The notes under the pieces: generated by a model
What the model was told of the DNA's origin: nothing
What the model saw: the letters and a program-made list of their open reading frames with translations, nothing else
Databases searched by the model: none
Position numbers and translations under genes: made by a program
Assembly (NCBI GenBank): GCA_947184155.2
Contig: CAMXCT020001433.1
Coordinates: 65,119 to 129,118 of the forward strand
Direction: 5' to 3'
DNA: 64,000 nt
Origin: Cladocopium goreaui
Taxonomy: Eukaryota > Sar > Dinophyceae > Suessiales > Symbiodiniaceae
In this document: positions 53,651 through 64,000 of the stretch, in pieces
Numbering within the stretch: position 1 is the first letter of the stretch
Layout: each line of letters begins with the position of its first letter

Positions 53651-54594
53651 CCATTTATATACCAACTGGCAAGATGTCGCTGCCGCCCGCAGTGAAGTCA
53701 CCCGGATCTTTCGGGATCGTTGGATAGGTACCCCATAAAGACCCCCGAAACATCCCATTGGGAAAAACCATGGTTGTCTGGATTTTTCCCTGAAGAAAAA
53801 CGCGAAAAACCATGGTTTTCCGATTTTTGCCTGAAAAAAAACATAGAACCTTAAAAATCTTAATTGATGAATCCAGAGAGGTTTCGATTTGGATCACATC
53901 TCGGTTTCATGGTTTCGTTGGTGGACACCGCAAGTCCAGCGCCGAGACGGGCGCGTAGGGTTTTTTCGTCCAAGCGGCTGCTCGCCAAAAAATCGTTCCG
54001 TTTCGTGGAAAAGAAATTGATAGGTCGCGAAGGTCGTTTGGGGTGCAGAGTCCTTTGCCCAGAGTTACCAGAGTTGGTTGATGGAGGGGCCAAGAGTTTT
54101 TTAGCCACCAAGGTCTAGTCATGAACCTCCGACGCTGGATAAGGATAGGCTGTTGGGATAGCTATCCTATGTTTTGACAATTCTTGGTAAAATGATAATG
54201 ATTTAATATAATTTATCAAGATGCTTATGTAGGCAGTGTAAGGAAAATCTGGACTCAGATGTTGGATACATTCAATAGTTGCTTAGTTATATCTGGTTTA
54301 TTGTGGAACATGTTACATCTCTCGTGCAAAGCGGTGGATATGGAGATGCAATCAACAATCAGGGGCGTGCAAATTAGTTGGGGCCTCGTATCTGATTTAC
54401 AGGATTGCCGTGAAACCAAATGTTGTCATTTGGATTCATTTGGGTCTTTTGGCCTGGGCCATTCCCATTCTTTTGCAAAATTGAGTTTCATAGTTACCAG
54501 TTTCCTTGTGATCAAAGATGCTAGGGAGGAGATTTTCTCTGCCATTTTGAAGAAAATATGTCAGTTCAATGAATCCCTTCCCCATAATATGAAC
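53651..54594. other. Noncoding stretch with weak open frames
   Basis: The frame 53864-54118 plus (containing RRARRVFSSKRLLAKKSFRF) and its overlap on the minus strand are both open. The word CCATGGTTTTTC/GAAAAACCATGG type repeats lie at 53764-53820. A plus frame at 54259-54615 has no motif. Confidence 0.35.
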
Positions 54595-54694
54595 CTGGTG
54601 GTTTGGAACATTTAATTTTTATGTTCCCCAATAGTTGGGATGATGATCCAATCTGACTCACATTTTTCAGAGGGGTTGTTTTACCACCAACCAG
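54595..54694. mobile_element. MITE family C copy
   Basis: CCTGGTGGTTTGGAACAT to GTTTTACCACCAACCAGG. The centre (GTTGGGATGATGATCCAATC) is diverged from other copies. Confidence 0.8.
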
Positions 54695-55059
54695 GACCCA
54701 TAGATGTCTTTTTCCCATTGGTTGGTTGATTAATAGAAGGGTTTCTTCAGAAACCCCTTTAACAACAGCTATATAAATGATGATAGATGGGATTAAGTGA
54801 TTAGCCAGTCACCGGCCCCTATACCTATTTTTAACAAAAGGACACATTATTGCCAATAGCTGGTTGGTTGGTTTATTTCTTGGAACATCCCATCTATAAA
54901 CGGATGAAATCCCATTTATAAATGGATGAAGTCCCATCTATAAATGGATGATTTGGATGATAACTAGGGGTACCCCTTATGACTTTGGAAACCATCGCCG
55001 AAGCGGCTGGGAACGAGGGGAACGAGGGGCTTTCAACGAGGGCATCCACGGATAGAATT
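54695..55059. other. Noncoding stretch
   Basis: The phrase AATCCCATTTATAAATGGATG and close variants recur two to three times at 54898-54950. No gene is recognised. Confidence 0.4.
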
Positions 55060-55171
55060 TACCCGGCCTGGTAAACTAACAGTTTGCTATTGAAAATGGC
55101 CATAGAAATAGTGCATATTTACCCTTTCAAAATGGTGATTTTCCATAGTTACGTTTTTTTACCAGAGGGTA
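55060..55171. mobile_element. MITE family A copy, inverted relative to most
   Basis: TACCCGGCCTGGTAAACTAAC to TTTACCAGAGGGTA. The centre reads AATGGCCATAGAAATAGTG then TTTACCCTTTCAAAATGG, i.e. the family centre in the opposite orientation. Confidence 0.8.
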
Positions 55172-55872
55172 TTGTTGCTTGTATGTTGTTTAGTTGATCT
55201 ATATGCTAATCTGATTAGCGGTTACATTTCGCTACACTTTCAGATTCGTCTGAGAAGTTGAAACATGTGCTGTCCTCGTTGCTGATTCGAGAATGTCTTC
55301 ATTCTTTAAAATGATCATGCAGGTCATGTTCTGTATACAGCGACCCTCGAAAGATAAACAAGTGTAGAAATGTAACATCCTACTCGTACTTTAATAGTGT
55401 GAACTTACCTCTATTTTTTTAGGGGATTGCTAAACTTTTCTGACAAGGTCATAGTTTTGACCCCGTGGTTTGTGCGCTGATCAATGGTAGGGGTGGTATG
55501 ACATGACCGGATGCCAATATTGACGGCTCTTTGGATTTCCTGAACATTTGTAATATGAGACAAAAGGATACAAAAGGGCAAAATAAATCCAATGGTCACA
55601 CAGCAGGAAGAGAGAGATTACAATAATTAGTAGATTTGCAAAGGTCCCATCCCGATTTTCTTGCAACATACTGTTGTTTCACCAACGGAGTCAAATTCAA
55701 AAAAGGACTTGTTGTTTTTGGTGGCAAGGATCAAAAGCAATCTGCCAATGGCCCTCATTTGCGGGTTAAACATGCCAAAGCAGGCTAAAGCATGCTAAAG
55801 CTAGATTGATTAGATCGACTTTTCTTGCTGCAGGTTCATGAATTTCACAAAACAAGATGTTTCGCAATCATC
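55172..55872. other. Noncoding stretch
   Basis: No gene is recognised. The phrase ATGTTTCGCAATCATC occurs at about 55858 and again at about 56003, on either side of the inverted repeat at 55873-55978. Confidence 0.4.
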
Positions 55873-55978
55873 TTACTGGTGCTTAGCAGGGAATTTTCGG
55901 GAATGATCCAGAATCACTAGTAATAATCATCCCAGCAACCCCATTGCCATCCATTCCCTACGTAAAAAGCACCAGTAA
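55873..55978. mobile_element. Inverted-end element (TTACTGGTGCTT)
   Basis: TTACTGGTGCTT at 55873-55884 is perfectly mirrored by AAGCACCAGTAA at 55967-55978. GGGAATGATCC and CATTCCC words lie inside. 106 bases, single copy. Confidence 0.6.
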
Positions 55979-56039
55979 GTCATGAAACTGTAGAGAACAA
56001 AAATGTTTCGCAATCATCAAACTGTATAGACCTGTATAG

Positions 56040-56139
56040 CCCTATGGATCCAAACACTGTCTGAGAAGGTACTTAAGCCTCCAAATTATAGTAAATTATA
56101 CCCCAAACACTTCCTAAGAAGGTACTTGGATCCATAGGG
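56040..56139. mobile_element. 100-bp inverted-end element E, copy 2
   Basis: Base-for-base identical to 47822-47921. Flanked by TAG on both sides (56037-56039 and 56140-56142), a different triplet from copy 1. Confidence 0.92.
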
Positions 56140-56740
56140 TAGTACAATGATGTATCATGCGCATGATGATCAGTCATGGGTCCCACACCATTGGTGCTGT
56201 AACGCTTGCCGCTTCCGGGACCGCGCCATTGGGCAATGGGCATCGAACGGATCCTGGCGTCCTCGGAACGTGACTTTGTGGCGAAGAGTGTGGACTACAT
56301 CGAGGCGTTGGTTATGGCGGGTTAAGATTTGATGTGGTCATGTTAAATATGGCTTACACATGTTTATTTTGACATATCATTATTTATATGTGTATATATA
56401 TATATAGAGAGAGACAGAGATTGCTCTTAGAATGTTTATTCTTTATGGTTATGAACTTATCCAATATGGAAACGTGGCCTTCTAGCGGCAATTGCTGCCA
56501 CGCCAATCAGCAGGTTATGAGATGACAGCAGGATTTTGCCACACATTTTTTCCGATAAAGTTTGGGGAGGGAAGAAGTTCTGCACTCCACAGGGCATCTC
56601 AACTCCGACTGCGTTTTTTAAACTCTGACTATTGTTTAGTTTCTTAACTCCGGCCCCGCTAGGGTTTTAACCCCGACTGTTTTGAGATTTCCAACCCCGA
56701 CTGTTTTGAACCATGCCGACTAATTGCAATTCCAAATAGA
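56140..56740. other. Noncoding stretch
   Basis: Includes TATATA/GAGAGA near 56392-56415 and three diverged AACTCCGACT words at 56595-56705 (phrases of the form CTCCGACTG and CCCCGACTGTTTTGA). No gene is recognised. Confidence 0.4.
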
Positions 56741-56744
56741 GGCT

Positions 56745-57600
56745 CTGGCTCCATTTCCAGCTCCAAATAGAGCCGCTGGCCCCATTTCCATTCCATATAG
56801 AGCCGCTGGCTCCATTTCCAGCTTCAAATAGAGCAGCGGCTGGCTCTAGTTGGAAATGAAGCCCGGCTCAAAGAAAATGGAGCCCCGCTCTATTTGGAAA
56901 TGGAGCCCGGCTTTTTTTGGAAATGGAGCCCGGCTCTATTTGGACAGCTGCTGCACAAGCGTCCGGAAGGGTAGGAGGGTGATGGCTTGTTGCCAGCAGG
57001 ACAGCAGACTCAAGCCCCAAGCCCGGGCAGCCCAATGGTATAAGAACCTGTTGCCCTTTGGGTGCGGCGTCGCTCCTTGCAGCGGTCAGTCGGGGCTTCA
57101 AATTCCGGCTCCTTTTCGAAATGAAGTCCGGCTATAATTGAAAATGGGGATCGGCTTTATTTGGAATGGAGCCTGGCTTCATTTGGAAATGAAGCCCGGA
57201 CATGGACCCCGGCTCTTTTTGAAAATGGAGCCCGGCTCTATTTGAAAATGGAGCCCGGCTCCATTTGGAAATGAAGCCCGACTCCATTTGGAAATGAAGC
57301 CCGGACATGAAGCCCGGCTCCATTTGGAAATGAATCCCGGCTCCATTTTGAAATGGAGCCCGGCTCTATGTGAAAATGGAGCCCGACTTTATTTGGAAAT
57401 GGAGCCCGGCTCTATTTGGAAATGGAGCCCAGCTCTATTTGAAAATGGAGCTCGGCTCTATTTGAACATGGAGCCCGGCTCCATTTGAAAATGGAGCCCA
57501 GCTCTATTTGGAAATGAAGCCCGGCTCCATTTGGAAATGGAGCCCGGCTCTATGTGAAAATGGAGCCCGGCTTTATTTGGAAATGGAGCCCGGTTTTTTT
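56745..57600. repeat. 24-bp minisatellite (ATTTGGAAATGGAGCCCGGC)
   Basis: About 25 to 30 units with the pattern TCTATTTGGAAATGGAGCCC GGC (shown in two parts) and variants (CCATTTGAAAATG, AAGCCCGGACATG). A unique GC-rich insert of about 165 bases at 56945-57105 interrupts the array. Units left of the insert include inverted-orientation versions (GGCTCCATTTCCA). Open frames over the array are repeat translations. Confidence 0.9.
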
Positions 57601-59486
57601 TTGAGCTTGGAGCTCTAGACGGCCTGGTTCAAAACAATGTGGGTTCAGACCCTAAACGGGCCAGAGTTGAGACCCTTAAGCAAGCGTGGTTAACAAGCAC
57701 ACCTGAGACACAGTTTGAAAGCCCCAAAACGGTCCTAGTTAAGACGCCCCCTCTTCTACACTCCCCCCAGAAAAAGAAACTCAGAATAGCTGAGTAGCTA
57801 CTTCTTTTGGGGACATATATATATATATATATATATATATTTGTAGATACATACATACCTAGAACGCAAATTACCATTTTTTGACGTTAAATCCTCCATG
57901 TTATGGGTCAAATGCTCCAAGATAGGGTCAGCTGGGTTCCAGGTAGCTACGTATAATATATATATATGTAAATATGAAGACATATAATTGAGTATGTATA
58001 TATATATATACACATGTAATATTGTAATACGTTATTTGAGTTTCTAGCCATCAGGGTGGTTTCTGACCATTACTTCACTTGAAATTATGTGCTGTTAGCA
58101 CCCCTTTTGTCAGTGGCGTAGGTTAGGGCAAGATTTACAGACCATTTCGTAACTTCAAGGGTCACAACAGGAAACTATTACATAGGATTTTCATGGGGAA
58201 GGGGGGAGAACCTGACAGATGTTGGTATGATGCCAGCCTCATTCTGTTAAGTCAGGTTTGGTTGACACCTATTATTGTTAAGTAAGGGTGAGCTGGGCTG
58301 TACGTTGGATGCAATCTTTTGACCCATCCCGTTTCGTCCACTCCCTCCTATATTCCTTTGACTATTGGCACGTGTGTCTTGTGAGCAGCTCTACTGAACA
58401 TCTATTCAAGATTGAGCATTTCGACGGAAACCAAACAAGTCTGAAAAACTACCGAAGGCACCTGAGACCCTGAAGGCTAGTGACATTCACAATTATATAT
58501 ACCATTTTTTTTTGGCCAAAACTAAAATGGGTTTACCACAGTTCACAGTTGACGGATGTTGAAGCCAGCAAGGAAACTTCAAGCCACATAAATAGTTGTT
58601 GATCTCTTTTAAACTGCAATTTATTTAGACACATGATGTATATGTATATATATATACATAATACATATAAAACATAGTATACAAATACACTTATTTCAAA
58701 TTCAGCAGAATCTATGTGTTGCATGACCATTTTCCAAGCGCTCTTAGCTCGCGGAGCCGCGAGAGGAATGCATTGCCAAACACCAAGGACGAAGTGTCCG
58801 GGGGCCCGGGGCCAGAATTGTTGGATTTATTGGACCCCCATTACTATTGGAAACAAAAACAAACAAGTTATCATATGATGATTGATTAATTACTATTGAT
58901 GATTATATGGGGATTTTATTGTTCCAATAACATGTATGGGGATTATATCAATGATCATATGATCATCATTTGATTATTCATATGATGATTATATTAGTTT
59001 TTTTGATTTATTAACTATATTTCATCATTTACTGATTGATGATCACCTACTGAAATCGCGGTTACATCTCAGTTATTTGTTCTTGTCATCATATCTTCTG
59101 TTAAATCATTGGTCTGACACTCTGACAGTCTCATACTTTCTTTTGGGTTCAGTACATACCACAATATTCGTGTTTGCTATTCCATACCATTTTGGGTGGT
59201 TTAATATACAATTACCAATTAATTATATCATCAGATTGTATATCCCGATAAAGTGCAATGTTTTTACCCATAAACCATCCATTCACATCCATTTACAAAA
59301 AATGTTCATAGTTTATCATATTTCATCATTGCATAGATATAGGTAAATATACATATCCCACTGTCCCCTTTATTCTCTACATATCCACGAATCCAAACTT
59401 TTTTTTTCTGAGATATGTTGGATTCCAATGGGAGAGTCCAAGCGAGTGCATACATAGCTGATTTTTTATGTTTGATTCTAAATATT
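57601..59486. other. Noncoding stretch, no gene recognised
   Basis: TA runs at 57817-57840, 57955-57967, 57995-58011 and 58632-58658. A short GC-rich patch with CGCGGAGCCGCG lies at 58740-58830. Repeated ATGATGATTATAT and GATCATATGATC words occur at 58865-58990. Confidence 0.45.
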
Positions 59487-59618
59487 CAATGGGAATTCCA
59501 GGATCCTAAAATGGAGGTACGTTAGTACCATATAAGGCCATATTTTGTGGAGATATTCCCTTACATAGGCCTTATATATGGTAGGTACCTCCAATTTAGG
59601 TTCCTGAAATGGCCATTG
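59487..59618. mobile_element. MITE family B copy with possible 7-bp target duplication
   Basis: CAATGGGAATTCCAGGATCC to GGTTCCTGAAATGGCCATTG, 132 bases. AAATATT directly precedes (59480-59486) and directly follows (59619-59625) the element. Confidence 0.85.
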
Positions 59619-59683
59619 AAATATTCTGGTTTTGAATATGTCATTGTTATGAATTGATGTTGACCATTGATTCCAATATGGTC

Positions 59684-59792
59684 GACCCTCTAGTGAATAT
59701 ACAAGAAGCTATGGAAATCACCATTTTTTAAAGGTAAACCAACTATTTCTATGGCCATCTATACCATAGCTATGTGAAGCTACCCAAGGGTA
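59684..59792. mobile_element. MITE family A copy, diverged ends
   Basis: GACCCTCTAGTGAATATAC to GTGAAGCTACCCAAGGGTA. The centre CACCATTTTTTAAAGGTAAA and CTATTTCTATGGCCAT is intact. Confidence 0.7.
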
Positions 59793-59799
59793 ATCCTAA

Positions 59800-59948
59800 T
59801 GATCCTCAAATCCATGTCAATGGTCGAACTATGCTGGACCAAGGCTGCCAGCTTCGTCCTGGGTCTCTCTGCCTCCAATGGCCGCATGCGCCGTGCCAGG
59901 TGCGCTATCGGGGGCGCTGGGTCGAGGTGAAAAATTGGGATATGAGAC
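59800..59948 (+). CDS. Exon-like island, function unknown
   Basis: A GC-rich patch gives a plus frame QIHVNGRTMLDQGCQLRPGS, then LCLQWPHAPCQVRYRGRWVE. The minus strand is also open. No acceptor or donor is clearly placed and no domain is recognised. Confidence 0.2.
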
Positions 59949-60914
59949 ACCCAAGGGTGGGATATTTGATGTGAATATACAGTTGTATTTAATTTCATAT
60001 ATGGATATACATTTACATACATGGTTGGTGGTTTGAGCTATGTTGTTTTAAATCCTGAAACTCAAGGGTGATTATGATTTTGTTTTTGAAATTTGTGGCA
60101 TAGCTTGAAACCAATCGATTGGGTCCAGGAGCGGATCCCATGGGCTATAGGGGTCGCTTCGGTAGAACCATGATGGTCCATTTTGTATCCATACGGATTC
60201 ACATTGTTCTATCGGTTGTCTTTTCATCAGCGCACCACTGGGAAGAGGACACATACTACATGGCTTTCAGCGCCATAAGCACATATATATATATATTATA
60301 TGTTACGTATTACATATTGCATAGTATATTTGTTTTTGGTGTTTTACTTTATATTACAGTATATATATATATGTTGGATATGTTAATTTATGTAATACTA
60401 TTATTAAACAACTATTGCATTATGTATATATATATATTATGTTTTGATTATGTATGATGTGTGTATGTTATTTTTTATATATTTTACTAATTATATGTAT
60501 GTTATTGTATATTAACAATTGTATTATATTACTATGTTATATTATGCTATTAAATGATTATATATATATATATTATGTTTATTATATATATATTATATAA
60601 ATGTTATTGTCTTATATTTTATATAGTTTATCATAGTTTACTATCTTATATCGTATTTTATTATGTTTTATATATTATTTAGATTGTTATTTTGATTTAT
60701 ATTTAAAATATATTACATTACTGTATATGTTATGTTTTAATATGTCATGTTAGGTTGTGTTATATGTTATGTTTTGTTATGTTATGTTATGGTTTGTTAT
60801 GTTATGTTATGTTATGTATGTTTTGTGTTCCCCCATTTTGGGGAACCAAATCTATGTCTAAAATCCAGAAAAACTACTTTCTTCGAGTGATCCCCACCCT
60901 GGATCAATACATGA
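59949..60914. other. Very AT-rich stretch
   Basis: 60280-60840 is dominated by TA, TATTA and TTATG words, with a purer (TTATG)n near 60773-60822. No gene is recognised. Confidence 0.6.
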
Positions 60915-61135
60915 TTCTGACATAGTTTCTGACATACCATCTGGAAGTCATTCTTTTTGGCATATACCCTGACATTCTGTCTGGCATTCTATCAGGCATC
61001 TATTCTGACATCATACCTCATACCTTCTGGCATATATTCTGACATTCTTTCTGGCATTCTATCTGGCATATCTTCTGACATTCTTTCTTGCATTCTACCT
61101 GGTATATCTTCGGAGATTCTTTGTAATTGAGGTCT
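60915..61135. repeat. Degenerate TCTGGCATTCTATC minisatellite, second locus
   Basis: Units such as CTGACATTCTTTCTGGCATT and CTATCTGGCATATCTTCTGA recur. Same unit type as 8080-8690. Confidence 0.75.
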
Positions 61136-61300
61136 GGCGGGGAACACTGCGATCACGAGCTTGCAGTTGAGGTACTCGATCTGATCCCGAGCTTGAACAG
61201 TGCGACCCGAGCTTGCAGTTGAGGTCCGGCGGGGACCACTCGATCTGATCCATCGGGTCTGCTTGCAGTTGAGGTCCGGCGGCGGCGGACGAGGTGAAGG
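61125..61300. repeat. GC-rich tandem repeat (CTTGCAGTTGAGGTCCGGCGG)
   Basis: Three to four units of GCTTGCAGTTGAGGTCCGGC with CACTCGATCTGATCC spacers. Directly abuts the TCTGGCATTC repeat. Confidence 0.75.
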
Positions 61301-62040
61301 AGAAGGAGGAGGAGGATTACAGCTGACATAAACTTTAACAACCCTCACCTGACAGTTTTCGTGGCGAAAACCGAAAAATTGAACTTGGGTGAAATCAGCA
61401 TTTTGCTGGTGGGATCCCAAAGTTTTCCCATATTTTCCACACAATTTCGGCGCATTTTCATACATTTTCCAGGTGAATGCCCCAACCCCCTAGGCAGGCG
61501 GACGTGTGGTCCACCCTGGCTGGCCGCATGAGCGTGGACTGGTCCAGAGTCTATGTCTCTTGGCCTGGTTGTGGGGAAAGGCAAAAGGCGACAATGGGCA
61601 ATGAAATGCGTTTATCTCAATGGAAATTTGTATATGCAGATGCCATTGCATCCCCCAAGATATCCCTACAGTATATCGGCCATGGTCAAGGCTTGGGTAA
61701 ATCGCCTATATTGGAGGATGGTCATCACTCCATGCGGAATGGAATTACCTATGAGACATCCGGCACCGATGATGTTTGCATTCCCATTCTGGGATTGATG
61801 ATTATACCTGATATTGTCATATGTGCCATGGTAAAAAACAATTGTATACCCATATTGGGGGATGGTCCGGAATGGTCATCAACCCACTGATAGGGATTTA
61901 AAAACACTCATTTCCCCGGCAAGAGACCCCAAACAGTGTGTAGTTAGGATTACAAAGAGCAAGGTGGAAAGGACCTAAAATCATCAGTGGCTGCAAGCTA
62001 GCAGGGCCAGAGCGACCCTAGTAGTGAAAAGAAGAGATAC
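61301..62040. other. Noncoding stretch with a weak coding island
   Basis: A plus frame at 61495-61575 (ADVWSTLAGRMSVDWSRVYV) is protein-like for about 30 codons but has no supporting borders. Other open frames (61477-61890 plus) are without motif. Confidence 0.3.
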
Positions 62041-62044
62041 CAGG

Positions 62045-63145
62045 TCAGATTCTGCAAGTTTCCCTTTGTGAAGATCTCTGTAGAAGATCGTGCGCAAGAT
62101 CTCACTGAGAAGTTCTCTGTAGAAGCTGCTGTGCAAGATTCCTGTGTAAGGCTATCTGTACAAGGTGTCTCTATAGGAGATCTCCACAGAAGATCTTTGC
62201 ACGGGATCTCAAAGTAAGATCTCTGCTCAAGCTATTACTATCTCTAAATGATCTCCGAGCAAGACCTCTGCTCTCTTCACCAGGTCCCTGTACAAGATCT
62301 CCAAAAGAGGTCCCCTGGCAAGATCTCTGTACAAGATCTCTATAAGAGCTCTCTCTGCACAGATCTCTTGAAGAGGTCTCTGGGCAAGACGACCAAGATA
62401 TCTATACGAGATCTCTTGGCAAGATCTCTTTACGACATCTGTATAAGCTCTCTATAAATGCCCTCTTGGCAAGATGTATGTAAGAAACCTCTTGGCAAGA
62501 TCCCTGCAACAGATCTCCATGCACTGTCTCTGTGCAAAGTCTGCAGAAGAGGTGTCCTGGCAAGATCTCTGTACAAGAGCTTTATAAGAGGTCTCTTAGC
62601 AACAATTCTGCAAGGGGTGTCTTGGCAAGACCTCAACAGATATCTATGCAATGTCTCTGTACAAGATCTCTTTATGAAATCTCCTATACAAGCTCTCTGG
62701 AAGAGTTCTCTTGGAAAGATTTATGTAAGAGACCTATTGGCAAGATCTCTGCAACAGGTCTCCATGCGATGTCTCTGTACAAGATCTCCAAAAGAGGTGT
62801 CCTGGCAAGATCTCTGCACAAGATCCCCGTATGAGGTCTATTGGCAAGACCGTGAAAAAAGATCTCTCCATAAGAGATTGCCACAGAAGATCTCTGTGAG
62901 GCACCCGAGAGCAAGATCTCTGTTCAAGCTCTTATAAAAGATCTCTGAGAAAGATCGCTGCTCTCTTCACCAGGTCTCTGTACTTAATCTCTATAAGAGC
63001 TCTGTTGGCAAGATCTCTGTAAGAGACCTATTGGCAAGATCTCTGAACAAGATCTTCACAAGAGGTCTCCTGGCAAGATCTCTGTACAATCTCCCGATAA
63101 AGAGGTCTCTTGGCAAGAGTTCTGTATGAGATGTCTCGTTTTGTC
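62045..63145. repeat. AAGATCTCTGT satellite block, 1.1 kb
   Basis: A degenerate tandem array built from words such as GGCAAGATCTCTGTACAAGA, TCTCTATAAGAGGTCTCTTG and GAAGATCTCTG. The shortest regular period is about 18-20 bases (AAGATCTCTGTA + AGAGGTCTC), with a higher-order spacing of roughly 200 bases visible between the repeated CTCTGCTCTCTTCACCAGGT phrases. AGATCT palindromes recur dozens of times. Open frames are repeat translations. Confidence 0.9.
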
Positions 63146-63149
63146 CGAG

Positions 63150-63368
63150 CCTAGTGCCAGACGCTAACCCCGCCACACCCGTTTTGTGCGAGCCTGCGCA
63201 GTCGAAATGGACATGGACATGTCACAAGAGCCATTTTGTGTGGAATTTTAGACCGGACGCTAATCTCGGGGCCACTGTTTTGTGTGAGCCTGCGCAGTCG
63301 AAATGCACATGGACATTTCACAAGGCAATTTTGTGTTCAAATGTTCAGGGAAAATGCCGGACGCTAAG
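63150..63368. repeat. Tandem duplication of about 100 bp
   Basis: Both units contain GACGCTAA, TTTTGTG, GAGCCTGCGCAGTCGAAATG and ACATGGACAT followed by TTCACAAG or GTCACAAG. A third partial GCCGGACGCTAAGG closes the block at 63357. Confidence 0.85.
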
Positions 63369-63514
63369 GAAACCACCTCGATTGAACACCGGGCCTTAAC
63401 TGTTACCATAAGAACCCTCAGTGTGGCCACACTGCTTGGGGAAGTATGTTTGGATTCCCATGGCATGGAATGGATGACCATATTACAAACCACTAACCCC
63501 ATGTAACTTGACCC

Positions 63515-63780
63515 ATTCGCACACACACACATACAATAATAATTACACACATTTATATACATATGTATAGCATGTATTTTTATTTACATGTACATACTAT
63601 ATGTACATAATGTACGGTACATACTATACATATATATACTGTACACACATATTTAATATATGTATATTATTATATATATATTGATACAACAGAAATACTA
63701 TATATATATAAATATATACAATACGTTTAAGTACACATACATATTTTACATCTATACTACATACAATACATCGATAACTT
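63515..63780. repeat. CA- and TA-rich microsatellite stretch
   Basis: ACACACACACA near 63521 followed by TACATA/TATATA runs to 63780. Confidence 0.8.
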
Positions 63781-63794
63781 GACCATGTAACTTC

Positions 63795-63900
63795 ATCATG
63801 GCCCGGCATTGGACAACGCTTTTGGCAAGGTCTTCCTGGTGGACGAGCGCTATGGCTGCCGCAGCCAGGAGGAGACGAGACCCAGGGCCTACAGCGAAAA
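63795..63900 (+). CDS. Exon-like island at window edge
   Basis: A GC-rich patch has a plus frame GPALDNAFGKVFLVDERYG then CRSQEETRPRAYSEK that looks coding. Two other frames are also open. No splice border upstream is obvious. It may belong to a gene continuing to the right of the window. Confidence 0.25.
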
Positions 63901-64000
63901 AACATCAAAATGGGGTTCATGGGGCTACATGGCCATAATTTCTTGAAATTCATGTCCAATTTGTTGATTGATTTGGAATGTTCTGGATGAATGACGGGAA

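Noticed and set aside
56850..57488. Plus and minus frames with repeated LEMEPGSIWKWSPA strings.
   Set aside because: Translation of the 24-bp minisatellite.
62248..62937. Long plus frames with repeated LARSLYK/QDLCKRSPGKI strings.
   Set aside because: Periodic translation of the AAGATCTCTG satellite, open in several frames; no gene-like start or end.
1..64000. tRNA, rRNA, riboswitch or viral replication genes.
   Set aside because: Looked for by eye and none recognised; a tRNAscan or Infernal run would be needed to exclude them fully.

Overview
This is a eukaryotic nuclear window, most likely from a dinoflagellate (Suessiales or Symbiodiniaceae-like). The organism call rests on three things. 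The coding pieces on the minus strand resemble, from memory, multi-copy proteins of dinoflagellate genomes. Several introns are best explained by non-canonical GA-AG or GC-AG borders, which are known in dinoflagellates. Short exons sit among long, repeat-rich noncoding DNA. No bacterial operon, ribosome binding site, rRNA or tRNA gene was recognised. No database search was possible, so every family call is by eye.

Region 1 (1-21.2 kb) is AT-rich and repeat-rich. It holds a possible ankyrin-like gene fragment (1.4-1.8 kb), an Asp/Glu-rich open frame (4.76-5.26 kb), many short palindromic MITE-like elements, TA arrays, CTA and GATA simple repeats, and a few isolated exon-like islands.

Region 2 (21.2-38.65 kb) is the core of the window. 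All convincing coding sequence there is on the minus strand, split into about 30 exon-like blocks. Reading 5' to 3' (right to left), they give: a module with a very acidic, then Lys/Ala-rich, then methyltransferase-like part (38.65-30.87 kb, with cytosine-MTase-like motifs in the order I, IV, VI, VIII); a second multi-exon module of unknown function (30.7-25.3 kb) with one clear GA-AG intron; a GIY-YIG-like nuclease exon (25.05-24.55 kb); and a 600-residue intronless frame that looks like a divergent CACTA/Plavaka-like DDE transposase (23.6-21.57 kb). Co-orientation and content suggest one large composite mobile element, or a decaying copy of one. Its termini were not found.

Region 3 (38.65-64 kb) is again noncoding and rich in small inverted-repeat elements. 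They include two 100%-identical 100-bp elements with different 3-bp target duplications, two cases where one TACCCTCTGGTAA-type element is inserted into the centre of another at a TA, and several minisatellites: CTATCTATAG at 46.8-47.4 kb, a ~24-bp unit at 56.7-57.6 kb, and an AAGATCTCT-type array at 62.0-63.1 kb.

If the minus-strand block is one element, the transposase and nuclease would supply mobility. The methyltransferase-like protein could act on DNA modification or chromatin at the element. That functional link is inference.
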